Positions 24,652 through 33,686 of a stretch of DNA of 64,000 bases are shown piece by piece. This DNA is from Centipeda flueggei ATCC 43531. GTDB lineage: Bacteria > Bacillota > Negativicutes > Selenomonadales > Selenomonadaceae. The notes under the pieces were generated by a model that worked only from the letters and a program-made list of their open reading frames with translations, was not told the origin of the DNA and did no database searches. The stretch lies in the NCBI RefSeq assembly GCF_000160695.1, contig NZ_GG694008.1, positions 242,902-306,901 on the forward strand, written 5' to 3'. Every line of letters begins with the position of its first letter. The stretch's first letter is position 1. Made by a program: the position numbers and the translations under genes.

Positions 24652-25692
24652 TCACTCTATCCTCTGCATTTCCCGCACCATATCTGCTGTCACATCCGTC
24701 GCTGCCGCCGCGGTGATCGGCGGCATGTACCGGTGCAGGACAAACGGCTGTGCCGGCACGATATGTGCGGCATCATCCGCCTGCGGCGAGGTGAGGATGA
24801 GAGAAAAGTGATGCATCAGGGCAATCTTTGCCGCACGGCTGCGTATATCCCGCCAAATTGCCGCTTCGAGTGCATCTGCATCACGACGTACCTGTGCAAG
24901 GCGCATGGCACGCTGGGCAGCAGCAGACTGTGCATTCCGTGCGCTTTCAGCACGCTCCATCGCGGCGGCATTGCGCTCCTCTGCTTCCGTTTTCTGCCGC
25001 TCTGCCTCCGCCTTCTGTGCCTCGATGGCGGCCTTCGTCTGTGCCGTCCATATCGCCTGCTGCGGCTCGATCCGTGCCGCAACGCGGGCGCGGATCTCCT
25101 CCTGCCATGTGCGGTACAGTGCGTCCTGCCGCTCCTGCCGCTCCTGCCGCAGTGTCTCACGCTGCTCTTCAAGACGGGTTCGCTCCTGCGCCAACTCCTC
25201 CTCAGAAACCCGCGGACCATGCATCGAGCGCTGATTGTCAAGTTTCAGGTTGATGTTCAAAATAGCATTCTGATACTCGTCATCAATCACCTTTTTTCGC
25301 CGCTCATAGTCCGACTCGGACTCTTTGCGGTAGGCCTCGGTCAAACGCTTGCGCTCACGATCGAGGGCGACGCGCGCCCCGATCACGGTCTGCGCATTCT
25401 TCTGCCAGACCGAGTCCTGAAACGGTGCATCATCCGCCTCCGGCGGCGTTATTGCAAACACGTCCGGGATGTTCTGTACCTCCAGGGCAAGGCTCTGCTC
25501 CTCGGCACGCAGCTCCATCAGCCGCGCATAGGAAGGATGTGCCGCAAGAACTTCTGCGATGCGCATGACGGCAATATCCGATGCCTCTCTGCGCTGCTCC
25601 CCTCGATGCAGGAAAAGAAACACTGCGATCAGCAGCAGCAGACATACGGCTCCCGCCATGATTTCCCGACGACGCGTTTTCCAGAGTTCCAT
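24652..25692 (-). CDS. Membrane-anchored coiled-coil protein, long OmpH/Skp-like paralogue
   Basis: 346 residues. One N-terminal membrane anchor (about 11-29), a cytosol-facing basic start (MELWKTRRRE) and a long periplasmic body of charged helix rich in Glu, Arg, Gln and Ala (about 110-290), predicted coiled coil. The N-terminal strand after the anchor (IAVMRIAEVLAAHPSYARLMEL) and the C-terminal end (ATDVTADMVREMQ) resemble the OmpH pattern of the two neighbours, so it looks like an enlarged paralogue. GGAGGG precedes the ATG. Flanked on both sides by copies of the dispersed repeat. Role unknown; an outer-membrane protein chaperone or envelope spacer is a guess. Confidence 0.65.
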   Translation of the reverse strand: MELWKTRRREIMAGAVCLLLLIAVFLFLHRGEQRREASDIAVMRIAEVLAAHPSYARLMELRAEEQSLALEVQNIPDVFAITPPEADDAPFQDSVWQKNAQTVIGARVALDRERKRLTEAYRKESESDYERRKKVIDDEYQNAILNINLKLDNQRSMHGPRVSEEELAQERTRLEEQRETLRQERQERQDALYRTWQEEIRARVAARIEPQQAIWTAQTKAAIEAQKAEAERQKTEAEERNAAAMERAESARNAQSAAAQRAMRLAQVRRDADALEAAIWRDIRSRAAKIALMHHFSLILTSPQADDAAHIVPAQPFVLHRYMPPITAAAATDVTADMVREMQRIE

Positions 25693-25720
25693 GCATCTCC
25701 CTCCGTGATGGAAGTGCTAA

Positions 25721-25876
25721 GGAAGCACGGATACATGCCGCGTGCGTCTCTTAGCGCATCTTTTTCGCCCTGTCATGGCCGACAAATTCTCCGCATCGTT
25801 CACTGTGCGCCTGTTTGTCTCCTTGACAAGGCAAAAATCTGCCCCCGCTGACGGACTTCATTATATCAGCGATTCC
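25721..25876 (+). repeat. Dispersed TIR element, copy C
   Basis: 156 bp. Left end GGAAGCACGGATACAT, right end ATATCAGCGATTCC; same orientation as copy B. Shares GCGCATCTTTTTCGCCCT and TTTGTCTCCTTGA with copy D. Located between the coiled-coil gene and ompH. Confidence 0.75.
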
Positions 25877-25941
25877 ATATAAAATGTACCGAGCAGTGCT
25901 CTGCCCGGTACATTTGCGCATCTCCATCCGCGCATGACGGC

Positions 25942-26412
25942 TTACTTGCTGTTGCCCAGCTCCTTAATGACATCCTGCGTAACATCCTGTCCGCCGTAAA
26001 CGACAGCGCCCTTCTCAATGACGACCGAAAGGCCCTTCTTCTCAGCGACCTTCTTGACGGCATCCTGGATGCTGTTCTCGATCGGCTCCATCAGTTCCTC
26101 ATTCTTCTGCTGAAGACGCTGCATCGTCTGCTGATAATAGTCCGACTTCTCCTGATCGTTCATCGATGCAGACTTTGTCTCGAAATCGGCCTGTGCCTCC
26201 TGCGATGCCTTCTGCATCTCAGCATTGGCAGCGGCGAGCTGCGGATGTTGACTGCCGACCTGGCGATAGTCCACCACACCGACAGCGGAGGATGCCGCCG
26301 AGGCGATCCCCGACCCGCTCTGGGTTAGTGCAAGTGCAACCACGGAACCGACAAAGACAACGGCGATGAGAATGCTGATAATCTTAACCTGCTTCTGCTC
26401 AAGTTTGATCAT
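25942..26412 (-). CDS. OmpH/Skp-like periplasmic protein with N-terminal membrane anchor
   Basis: 156 residues from the ATG at 26412 (AAGGAG 9 bases upstream). The N-terminal hydrophobic segment (about 10-30) could be an anchor or an uncleaved signal. The body has the Skp/OmpH plan: VGVVDYRQVGSQHPQL, a helical hairpin with MNDQEKSDYYQQTMQRLQQKN, and the closing strand VVYGGQDVTQDVIKEL. Skp chaperones take outer-membrane proteins from Sec to BamA. First of three paralogues and preceded by a strong promoter, so it is probably the main one. Confidence 0.85.
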   Translation of the reverse strand: MIKLEQKQVKIISILIAVVFVGSVVALALTQSGSGIASAASSAVGVVDYRQVGSQHPQLAAANAEMQKASQEAQADFETKSASMNDQEKSDYYQQTMQRLQQKNEELMEPIENSIQDAVKKVAEKKGLSVVIEKGAVVYGGQDVTQDVIKELGNSK

Positions 26413-26466
26413 GAATAAATTCTCCTTTTCTCCCAAGAACGTCCAATCTTCCGATCGAACGCCCTC

Positions 26467-26495
26467 ATTATAGCAAAGAGTGTCAGATAGTTCAA
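26467..26495 (-). promoter_or_regulatory. Promoter of the ompH-lpxD segment
   Basis: -35 TTGAAC (26495-26490), 17 bases, -10 TATAAT (26472-26467) preceded by TGC. Start about 26460, giving a roughly 48-base leader to ompH. Confidence 0.75.
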
Positions 26496-26538
26496 TAAGG
26501 CGCAGATAAAATGCCGTACCCCTATCTCACAAATTGTC

Positions 26539-27249
26539 TCACTTTACGATGCGATAGCCCGGCAGCGTCGTATCCAATCGTACCTCTGAGAGTGCGGGAG
26601 CCATCGCCACCAGAGTGATGCCGGTATTGAGATTGACATCGACCAGGACATCATCTTGGAAGGTAAGACGTGCGACATAGCCGTCGCGAATCGGCCACCC
26701 ATAGGTCACCGTCTCCTGTCCCGGCATAACATCGCAGCCGAGCTGTTCTCCTGCACCGCCAAAAACAGCCTGTGCATCCGCGAGGCTCATTCCGTAGCTA
26801 AGTGCACGGCAAGCCTCTTTCGTCACGGGGCTTGTGACTGAGCCTTCGGCAAGGGCATCCGATGCACGCAATTCCTTGCGTGTGAGGGAAAGGCCGCGGA
26901 ACGGGTCGTTCAGACGGTTGTTCTCCGTGAAGGTGCAGTCGACGACCTTATAGGGACCATCCTGCCAACGGTAGGTATACGTATAGATCCCGTTAATGAT
27001 GCTCTGATGCACGAGTTTTCCTTCCTTGCCGTAGAGTGCAGCAACATCGGAGACACTTGCTCCCGGAGCAATCGATTCGAAATTCGATGCCGTAATGACA
27101 TCCTGCATATCACGTCCGCTCTGCAGCGTACCGTGATCTCCGGCACGATGTGCATCGAATGATGCCTGGCTGCCGCCGCATCCCGCGACGAGCACTGCCG
27201 ACGCGGCGACTGCCGCCGCTATAAGTCCGATCTTCTTGACCTTCAGCAT
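26539..27249 (-). CDS. Lipoprotein with two similar SmpA/BLIP-like domains
   Basis: 236 residues from the ATG at 27249 (GAGGGAG 6 bases upstream). The signal peptide ends AVLVAGC followed by GGSQAS, a lipobox. Two similar segments follow: SIAPGASVSDVAALYG...YTYRWQDG (about 58-110) and LSYGMSLADAQAVFGGAGEQLG...VTYGWPIRDG (about 140-195), each with the start-of-helix then beta pattern of the SmpA/OmlA and beta-lactamase-inhibitor-like fold. Such domains occur in BamE and in DUF3862 lipoproteins. Within an outer-membrane biogenesis cluster a BamE-like role is possible but not shown. Confidence 0.6.
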   Translation of the reverse strand: MLKVKKIGLIAAAVAASAVLVAGCGGSQASFDAHRAGDHGTLQSGRDMQDVITASNFESIAPGASVSDVAALYGKEGKLVHQSIINGIYTYTYRWQDGPYKVVDCTFTENNRLNDPFRGLSLTRKELRASDALAEGSVTSPVTKEACRALSYGMSLADAQAVFGGAGEQLGCDVMPGQETVTYGWPIRDGYVARLTFQDDVLVDVNLNTGITLVAMAPALSEVRLDTTLPGYRIVK

Positions 27250-27329
27250 AATAAGCTCCCTCTTTCTCCACATTCCGCCCTCCGGCGATACAGCAACACA
27301 GTCTATCATACACCAATTTTCGCTCATAT

Positions 27330-28781
27330 TCAAGGCATGCGCCGATAGACGCGCAGCTTTTCGCGCCCCTCCGACGGCATCGTGCCGAGCAGTTCCCACC
27401 GCCCGTCCTGCATCGACTCCTCGAACGCAGCAAAAGCATGCCGCTCCACCACGAGATAGACCGTTTTATCCTGCGGCAGTTCGTCAATGGGGAGGAACGG
27501 CATGACGTTCTTGCTGCTCCAGCTCATCGCTTTCGGCGCACGCGCGGCGATCTCCTCGCGTGCGGCAAGTGCGTACATCGGATGCCCCGTATAGTAAGGC
27601 ACCGTTGCCGTATAGTCGCCGCAGGAGACGAGGAGATCCTCCTCCTGCATCGTCTCCATGAGGAGCATCGCTGCCTGTTTTCCGCTGAAATGTCCGTCGC
27701 GCGGCGCGTAGTGCACGCCAGCGAGCACCACGACGAGATAGAGGGCACCGCCAACGACTGCCCCAATGCGCAGAGCACGCGTGTTTTTGCGCAAAAGGTG
27801 CGCTGTCAAAATCGCCGTCGGCAAAAAGGCAGGAAAGCTGTACGTCGGGTACTTCGTCGCCATGAGCTGAAAGAATAAGGGCACAACGATGGCCCAAACG
27901 AGGAGAAACTGCGTTCCTGCATCGAGAACGGGACGAACGCGCCACGCGCGAAAAAACGCGAGCGGCAGAGCAAAACTCCACGGGAACATTCCGAGGAAGT
28001 AGATACCAAGATAGAAGTACCAGACATTCCACTGTGCGTGCTCCGAGACCGTCGCACGCAGGACATTGTGAATCCCGAGGAAGGTGTTCACAAAGTCCGC
28101 GCCATGCACCAAATACATATAGATGTACCACGGCGCGCAGACCGCTGCAAAGATGAGAAGCCCCGTCGGCAGGGCGATGTGTCCGAGCGCACGCAGATCA
28201 CGCCGTACGGCAAGGTAGACGAGGATCACGAGCCCCGGCAGAAGGAATCCGACGGGGCCTTTCGTCAGCACGCTCAGCCCCGCACATGCATAGGCCAGAT
28301 AGAAAAATTTCTTTCGCTGCTCACCGTACCCCAGAAAGAATGTCCCTAACGTAGCACCAAAAAATACGAAGAGACTCATATCCGTGAGGATAAGCTTTGC
28401 AAGCAGCCCATAGAGGACGCATGAGCCGAGGATGACCACCGACCAGAACGCTGTCCGTGCATCGTAGATCCGCCGCGCAAGAGCGTAGGTGAGCAGCAGC
28501 CCGGCCGCCGCAAAGAGCGCAGGGAAAAACCTTGCGGCAAAATCTGTCACACCGAAGCACGAGAACGCAGCGATCAGCTCCCAGTAGAAGAAGATCGGTT
28601 TATCGTACCAGTAGTTTCCATAAATCTGCGGCGAAAAATAGTTTCCTGCCGCCAGCATCTCCTTTGCCGTCTGTGCATAATTCACCTCGACGGGTGCCGT
28701 CACAGGGAGCGCGGCATTTCCCCAGAAAAAAAGGGCAGTGAAAAAAAGCAGCACCGCCCCCAGCTGCATCCGCTCAGTCAT
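27330..28781 (-). CDS. ArnT-like lipid-linked-sugar glycosyltransferase (GT83/PMT family)
   Basis: 483 residues from the ATG at 28781, which overlaps the GT2 stop by 8 bp. About 12 membrane segments, then a soluble C-terminal part from about 370. After the first segment the periplasmic loop reads APVEVNYAQTAKEML, the ArnT/PMT catalytic loop with its acidic residue, followed by YGNYWYDKPIFFYWE. ArnT-type enzymes move a sugar from undecaprenyl phosphate to lipid A or another envelope acceptor on the periplasmic face. The GT2 enzyme upstream would make the sugar-phosphate donor. Sugar and acceptor unknown. Confidence 0.82.
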   Translation of the reverse strand: MTERMQLGAVLLFFTALFFWGNAALPVTAPVEVNYAQTAKEMLAAGNYFSPQIYGNYWYDKPIFFYWELIAAFSCFGVTDFAARFFPALFAAAGLLLTYALARRIYDARTAFWSVVILGSCVLYGLLAKLILTDMSLFVFFGATLGTFFLGYGEQRKKFFYLAYACAGLSVLTKGPVGFLLPGLVILVYLAVRRDLRALGHIALPTGLLIFAAVCAPWYIYMYLVHGADFVNTFLGIHNVLRATVSEHAQWNVWYFYLGIYFLGMFPWSFALPLAFFRAWRVRPVLDAGTQFLLVWAIVVPLFFQLMATKYPTYSFPAFLPTAILTAHLLRKNTRALRIGAVVGGALYLVVVLAGVHYAPRDGHFSGKQAAMLLMETMQEEDLLVSCGDYTATVPYYTGHPMYALAAREEIAARAPKAMSWSSKNVMPFLPIDELPQDKTVYLVVERHAFAAFEESMQDGRWELLGTMPSEGREKLRVYRRMP

Positions 28782-29727
28782 CGCACTGCTCCTTCGCAGC
28801 CGTCCGCGCAGGATTCTCACACGCAACGAGGTAGAGCGGCCGATTTTTCACTTCCTGCAGGATACGCGCAATATACTCCCCGCATACGCCGAGCATCATC
28901 ATCTGCATTCCGCCGAAGAACAGACTGCACACAACGATCGTCGACCACCCTGGCACCGTCTCCCCACGCAGGGTCTCAACGAGGACGTGGAGGAAGAGCA
29001 CGACCGCAAGCAGTGCCGATACGATGCCCGCATAGAGTGCCGTTCGCAAAGGCTTTATGGAATAGGCAAAAATACCGTCAAGCGCGAATGAAATCATCCG
29101 ACGCAGTGAGAACTTAGAACTCCCGGCATAGCGCGCCTGTGCCACAAAGTCCACGGTCGTCCGTCGAAAGCCGAGTGCACCGACCATGCCGCGGATAAAG
29201 CGTGCATGTTCCCGATAGCGGCGCAGGGCAAGCACCGCCTTGCGGTCCATCAGGCGGAAATCCGAGCCGCCTTCCTGTATCTCCACATCGGTCAGCAGAT
29301 TGAGAAGACGATAATAATACTTTGACGTCGCCCGTTTAAAAAAGGAAACCCCCTCCGTCGTCAGGCGCACAGTCTGGACAATCTCAAAGCCCTCCTCCCA
29401 GCGCGCAATAAGCTGCGGCAGGAGTTCGGGCGGATGCTGCATGTCGCCGTCCATCGTGATGACCGCATCTCCGTCCGCATGATCTATGCCGCAGGTCAGC
29501 GCGAGCTGATGTCCATAGTTGCGTGCGAGAAAAATCGAGCCAATATATGCATCCTGCGCCCCCAATGTGCGCAAAATCTCACGGCTGCGGTCAGATGAGC
29601 CGTCATCAATAAAGAGCAGCTCGTAGTGATAGGGCAGGCGCTCCATCACGTCTGCCACGGCACGCGCAAAATGCGCAATATTCTCCTCCTCGTTGTAAAC
29701 CGGAACGACAATTGAAATCCGTTTCAC
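28774..29727 (-). CDS. Polyprenyl-phosphate glycosyltransferase (GT2, DPM1/GtrB type)
   Basis: 317 residues from a GTG at 29727 (GAGAGGG 5 bases upstream). GT-A catalytic domain (about 1-220) with IVVPVYNEEENI, LLFIDDGSSDRS and the metal motif VITMDGDMQHPPE; two C-terminal membrane segments (about 232-255 and 265-290). GtrB/ArnC-type enzymes link a sugar from a nucleotide donor to undecaprenyl phosphate on the inner face. Overlap with the ArnT-like gene shows the two act as a pair: charge the carrier, then transfer. Confidence 0.88.
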   Translation of the reverse strand: MKRISIVVPVYNEEENIAHFARAVADVMERLPYHYELLFIDDGSSDRSREILRTLGAQDAYIGSIFLARNYGHQLALTCGIDHADGDAVITMDGDMQHPPELLPQLIARWEEGFEIVQTVRLTTEGVSFFKRATSKYYYRLLNLLTDVEIQEGGSDFRLMDRKAVLALRRYREHARFIRGMVGALGFRRTTVDFVAQARYAGSSKFSLRRMISFALDGIFAYSIKPLRTALYAGIVSALLAVVLFLHVLVETLRGETVPGWSTIVVCSLFFGGMQMMMLGVCGEYIARILQEVKNRPLYLVACENPARTAAKEQCDD

Positions 29728-29770
29728 GATGCCCTCTCACGTCCCTCTGAAAAATATTCCCTGCACATCT

Positions 29771-31090
29771 CTAAAAGTTCCCGATCAAGCGCAGCCATGC
29801 ATCATCTCTGTCAATCAGCCCTGCTATACTGAGGAAATCATGCAGCTTGTAGCGCAGCTCCCATTCTCCCGTTCCCACATCTGTCCAATGTTCGTAGCGG
29901 AGCAGCCAGCGCGGATGGAATGCATAGCTGCCCGCCGCCGAGAATCTCCCCCCTGACACATCCCAACGGAGTTCCCCCGTGAGCCCCGGCAGAAGCGTGC
30001 GCGCATAGCCGGTACGCCATGAAAATCGTACATCCTCCGGCGCAGCGTCTGTCTCCACATAGAGTTCGTCGCGTGGACTGAACATGCGTCCGACATGCAG
30101 ACGCGCATGGAGATCACGGCGATCCTCCCCGCGCCCCTTGGACGCACGTCCGATATCAAGCCAGCCTGTGAGACGCAGGCGATAACGCTCTGTATCGCTG
30201 CGGCTCATGACCGCCGTATGCTCTCCGGGTGTAATGGTCACATGCGAGGTGATGTGCAGGCTGCGCAGTGCCGGCACCGCGTCAAGATGGGCTCCCAGCT
30301 GATTCTCAAGTGCCGTGCGGTGGCGCGCAGCAAAAGCAACAGGTACACCGACAAGCCGATTGACCTCCGTCTCCATCGCCGTGCGCTGTGTAAGCAGTGC
30401 AGCATTGGGAACGGTGTCCGAGCGCATCGAAAGGTCGATCGTCCGCACGACCGGCAGACGCGGATAGACGGTAAGATGCACGGTCGCCGTGGAGGAAACG
30501 TCTATATCATAGTCCGCACGGAACTCCGGCAGATGATTTTCCATATAGGCAGAAAGCTGCCGCTTCAGTGCTCCCGCTGCCCAGTCCGTCGCCGCAACAG
30601 GCAGACCGATGAGCGCATCCGAAAAGACCTGATCTGCCCCGCTGAGATCAGCACGCACCATTTCCTCGATCATGGGCGGCATGCCCTCCACCTGCGTCTC
30701 AACCGTGACGCGTTGAATCGTATCCGCCCATGGCGCAAGGTGGATCTCCACGGTTGTATGCGGTGCAGGGCGAACCGTCACGCCCGTCACCGCATAGCCG
30801 ACAAGCAGACGGTCAAAAACCGCCCCGATAACCTCCTCTTCCTCCGATGTCACGATATCCGCCGTGTGCCGCCCCTCCATACGTTCCGCGGCAATCGCAG
30901 CAACCGTGCGCTCCATACGCGTCCGCACGATGGGGGGAATCGGCCGATCCCCTACGACAATAGCCGCAGTGTCCTCCACGCGGGGAGTCTCTGCGGCATT
31001 GACAGGAGAAACAAAACCTACGGAAAAAAGAGCAAGGAAAATGAGCGGCAGCAATATACTGCCGCCCGGCAGGGGTCTCCCCTGCCCCAT
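29771..31090 (-). CDS. Uncharacterised outer-membrane protein encoded directly after BamA
   Basis: 439 residues. A signal peptide (about 1-33, ending SPVNAAE) is followed by a soluble region with two or three alternating alpha/beta modules (VGYAVTGVTVRPAPHTTVEIHL; VSSTATVHLTVYPRLPVVRTIDL) reminiscent of POTRA domains, then from about residue 300 a run of short amphipathic strands ending in Phe (RLIGNF), the outer-membrane barrel signature. Its ATG overlaps the BamA stop (TGATG), so expression is coupled. I do not recognise a named family. It could be a TamA-like partner of TamB or an accessory to BamA; both are guesses from position. Confidence 0.6.
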   Translation of the reverse strand: MGQGRPLPGGSILLPLIFLALFSVGFVSPVNAAETPRVEDTAAIVVGDRPIPPIVRTRMERTVAAIAAERMEGRHTADIVTSEEEEVIGAVFDRLLVGYAVTGVTVRPAPHTTVEIHLAPWADTIQRVTVETQVEGMPPMIEEMVRADLSGADQVFSDALIGLPVAATDWAAGALKRQLSAYMENHLPEFRADYDIDVSSTATVHLTVYPRLPVVRTIDLSMRSDTVPNAALLTQRTAMETEVNRLVGVPVAFAARHRTALENQLGAHLDAVPALRSLHITSHVTITPGEHTAVMSRSDTERYRLRLTGWLDIGRASKGRGEDRRDLHARLHVGRMFSPRDELYVETDAAPEDVRFSWRTGYARTLLPGLTGELRWDVSGGRFSAAGSYAFHPRWLLRYEHWTDVGTGEWELRYKLHDFLSIAGLIDRDDAWLRLIGNF

Positions 31091-33033
31091 CAGAACGTGC
31101 CGCCGACGCGGAAGTGCACGCGGCCGCCCTGCGACCCACGTCCATAGTCAAGGCGCAGCGGCCCGATCGGCGTATTGAGACCGAGACCGACGCCGACACT
31201 GCCGTGCATATGCTCCGGTGTAAGCCCGCGGTCCCACGCCCCGCCGTAATCCGTGAAGATCGCTCCCGTCACCTTGGAAACGATGGGGAAGCGATACTCG
31301 ATGGAAGCGAGAGCCATGCGATTGCCGCGGAACTGATCTTCACGATAGCCGCGGATGGAATCCTGTCCGCCAAGACGGAACTGATTATACTCAGAAATCG
31401 AACCATTGCCCAGCCCATATTGTCCGCGCACAGCAAAAACCTGCGAGCGTCCCACCTTGAAATACTGCGTATCGCTGATCATGTATTTCTGGAAGCTGAA
31501 ATCGCCGCCAAATCCTGCGAACTCTGCAGAAAGCGAGGCACGGGAGCCCGTCGTCGGCTCATAGACATTGTCGCGCGTATCGGTGACGTGCTCTATCGTG
31601 ATGCTGCGCGTTGTACCGAAATTCTTATGGAGCCATGGTATATTGGTGCTGCGGTTGCCGGCGGTTCCATTTTCTGTATGCTTGACATACTTATCCTTAC
31701 GGTTTTTCAACGTGACAAAATTCGTCGAATACTCGCTCATGGGACGGCTCAGCGTGAGCTCTTCACCCGAATACTTGCGCATAAATGACTCAAGGTGATC
31801 GCCGTTCGAATTGTAGTCATCGTATTCATAGGTACGGTTATAAAGACGCACAGTCCCCGCCGTTTCCTTCTTATCGAGCCACGGACGGCGGTACATAAAG
31901 CTGTAGCCGCGCGCATCCGTATCGTTGCCGCTCATCTCGTAACTGAGGCTGATCGTGTCGCCCATGCCGCGGAAATTGGAGTCGCTGATGCTCACCATGC
32001 CGACCATACCGTCCGCGCTTGAGTACCCCGCACCAATACCAAACGAGCCTGTGCGCTTCTCCTTGACATCGATCTCCATGATGACCGCGTTTGGTTCGAT
32101 GCCCGGGTTCATCTTGACGTTGACATCCTCGAAGAAACCGAGGTTGTAGACACGCTGCATACTGCGGCGTGCCTGATTGGCATTGAACGGTTCGCCGGGT
32201 TTCTGGCGCATTTCGCGGAGAATGACGTGCTCCTTGGTCTTCTTGTTGCCTTTTACCTTATAGCCTTCGAGAATCCCCTCACTGATCTTGATGGTGAGCG
32301 TTCCATCCTGTGCAATGTTGAGATCACTGATCTTGGCAAGAATGTAGCCGTCCGCACGGTACTTCTCCTGAATCGCCTGCACATTCTCCTGCAGGATACG
32401 CCCATTGAGCATTTTCCCTTTCTGCACCGTAACAAGATCCATAAGATCCTTTGTCTTTTCGACCGTGTTGCCCTCGATACGAACTTCCTTCAGGACAGGA
32501 TTCTCGAGCACATGATAGGTCAGGACGACCCCCTCGGGTACCTGTTCAAAAACAGGGTAAAGATCATAGAAATATCCCGTCGCATAGATCGCATCGCGAT
32601 CCTTGACAAGGGCTTCCTCCGTCAGCGCATCCCCAACGTGCATCGCAAGCGCTTCACGCGCCGCCTTCTCCGTCTCCTCGGATGCCCCTGTGATGTTGAT
32701 CTCGACAACCGTCTTCCCCGTCTGCGCAACAAGCCCCTGCTCCACAGCATCCTCACTGGGACGCGTGCTTGCCCACGCATCTGCGCGCGCATCTGCCGAG
32801 GCAGCCGGCGCCGCGCTCGTCAGAGCAGGCCCCTGCTCTGACGGCGCAGATTCCGCCGCGTCCTTGGAATCATCATTCCGTGCGGATCCATCCACACCAG
32901 CCATCTCTGCCGCCGCTTTGGCGGCATCATGATCCATCTGCTCCGCAGCAGAGCCCTGCGGCAGGGCAGATGCGGATACGCCGACGCCAAGGGCAATGGC
33001 AAGGGCAAGTCTACGGTACTTTTTGCTGTTCAA
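31090..33033 (-). CDS. bamA: Outer-membrane protein assembly factor BamA (Omp85)
   Basis: 647 residues from a TTG at 33033 (GGAGG 8 bases upstream). Signal peptide (about 1-29), a low-complexity acidic/Ala-rich segment (30-115), three POTRA domains (about 115-345; VVEINITGA..., PVLKEVRIEGNT..., GILEGYKVKGNKK...), then a 16-strand barrel ending FRVGGTF with terminal Phe. The barrel contains the lid/loop-6 motif RGYREDQFRGNR (VRGF/Y type). E. coli BamA has five POTRA domains; three is normal for diderm Firmicutes. It inserts beta-barrel proteins into the outer membrane. Confidence 0.92.
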   Translation of the reverse strand: MNSKKYRRLALAIALGVGVSASALPQGSAAEQMDHDAAKAAAEMAGVDGSARNDDSKDAAESAPSEQGPALTSAAPAASADARADAWASTRPSEDAVEQGLVAQTGKTVVEINITGASEETEKAAREALAMHVGDALTEEALVKDRDAIYATGYFYDLYPVFEQVPEGVVLTYHVLENPVLKEVRIEGNTVEKTKDLMDLVTVQKGKMLNGRILQENVQAIQEKYRADGYILAKISDLNIAQDGTLTIKISEGILEGYKVKGNKKTKEHVILREMRQKPGEPFNANQARRSMQRVYNLGFFEDVNVKMNPGIEPNAVIMEIDVKEKRTGSFGIGAGYSSADGMVGMVSISDSNFRGMGDTISLSYEMSGNDTDARGYSFMYRRPWLDKKETAGTVRLYNRTYEYDDYNSNGDHLESFMRKYSGEELTLSRPMSEYSTNFVTLKNRKDKYVKHTENGTAGNRSTNIPWLHKNFGTTRSITIEHVTDTRDNVYEPTTGSRASLSAEFAGFGGDFSFQKYMISDTQYFKVGRSQVFAVRGQYGLGNGSISEYNQFRLGGQDSIRGYREDQFRGNRMALASIEYRFPIVSKVTGAIFTDYGGAWDRGLTPEHMHGSVGVGLGLNTPIGPLRLDYGRGSQGGRVHFRVGGTF

Positions 33034-33083
33034 AGGTGAAACCTCCTAGACGATACGCGCTGCGGTATGCGCTTTCTTTATGA

Positions 33084-33103
33084 TCGTGCACGCAGGTGCA
33101 CGA
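33084..33103. repeat. Perfect hairpin upstream of bamA
   Basis: TCGTGCAC-GCAG-GTGCACGA, an 8-bp stem with a 4-base loop in the 84-base gap before bamA. There is no T tract, so it is not a standard terminator; it may be an mRNA processing site, stability element or operator. Confidence 0.5.
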
Positions 33104-33117
33104 AGGAATACCTGTCT

Positions 33118-33669
33118 TTACTCTCTCAATATCTTTCCGCCGACCTGCATCAGACGCTGCATGTCGGAGTTCGGCATCTGCCTGACCGACGCAGGGGGGG
33201 GCGGCGGCGTTCGCTCCGCCGTCGGCACACGATCCGCCGCAGGCGGAATGTCCGGCTCTGCCGTCCGGGCGGGGGGAGCGGCCAGGGGTTCCGACAGCGG
33301 TGCAGCTGCTCCCGTATACGGTGCCTGAATCACCGAGGATGCCTGTACCGTGTCCTCGGCATTCGTTTCTGTCGGCTGCTCCGCACGCTCCGGGAGAGCC
33401 GGAGCATGCGGCATTGGATCTGCAGAAGGCGGCTCCCACAAGACCCATGCCAATGCAGCGGCACTGACGAGCAGCGGCACAAAAAAGCGAATCCAGCGAC
33501 GCAGGCGCGTCCGCTGCTGTGCCGCCATACAGGCAAGTTCAGCACGGGCAAGCATCAGTTTCAGATCCCCGGCTACATCATCTGCTCCTGCCAGAGAATT
33601 CTCCGCTCCTGTCAGCCAGTCGCGTGCCGCCCGAATGGATCGTTTTCGCGCCTCACGTTCGCTGTCCAT
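33118..33669 (-). CDS. One-pass membrane protein after the sigma factor gene, possible anti-sigma factor
   Basis: 183 residues from the ATG at 33669 (GGGAGGGAG upstream; an ATG 18 bp earlier lies on that ribosome site). The cytosolic N-terminus (about 1-57) is charged and helical (ARDWLTGAENSLAGADDVAGDLKLMLARAEL), a single membrane segment lies at about 60-80, and the C-terminus is Pro/Ala-rich and probably periplasmic, ending in a short helix. No enzyme motif. The layout (cytosolic helical part, one membrane span, periplasmic part) and position after a sigma gene fit an anti-sigma factor, though it has its own promoter and known anti-sigma motifs are not recognised. Confidence 0.5.
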   Translation of the reverse strand: MDSEREARKRSIRAARDWLTGAENSLAGADDVAGDLKLMLARAELACMAAQQRTRLRRWIRFFVPLLVSAAALAWVLWEPPSADPMPHAPALPERAEQPTETNAEDTVQASSVIQAPYTGAAAPLSEPLAAPPARTAEPDIPPAADRVPTAERTPPPPPASVRQMPNSDMQRLMQVGGKILRE

Positions 33670-33686
33670 CGTTCTCCCTCCCAACA

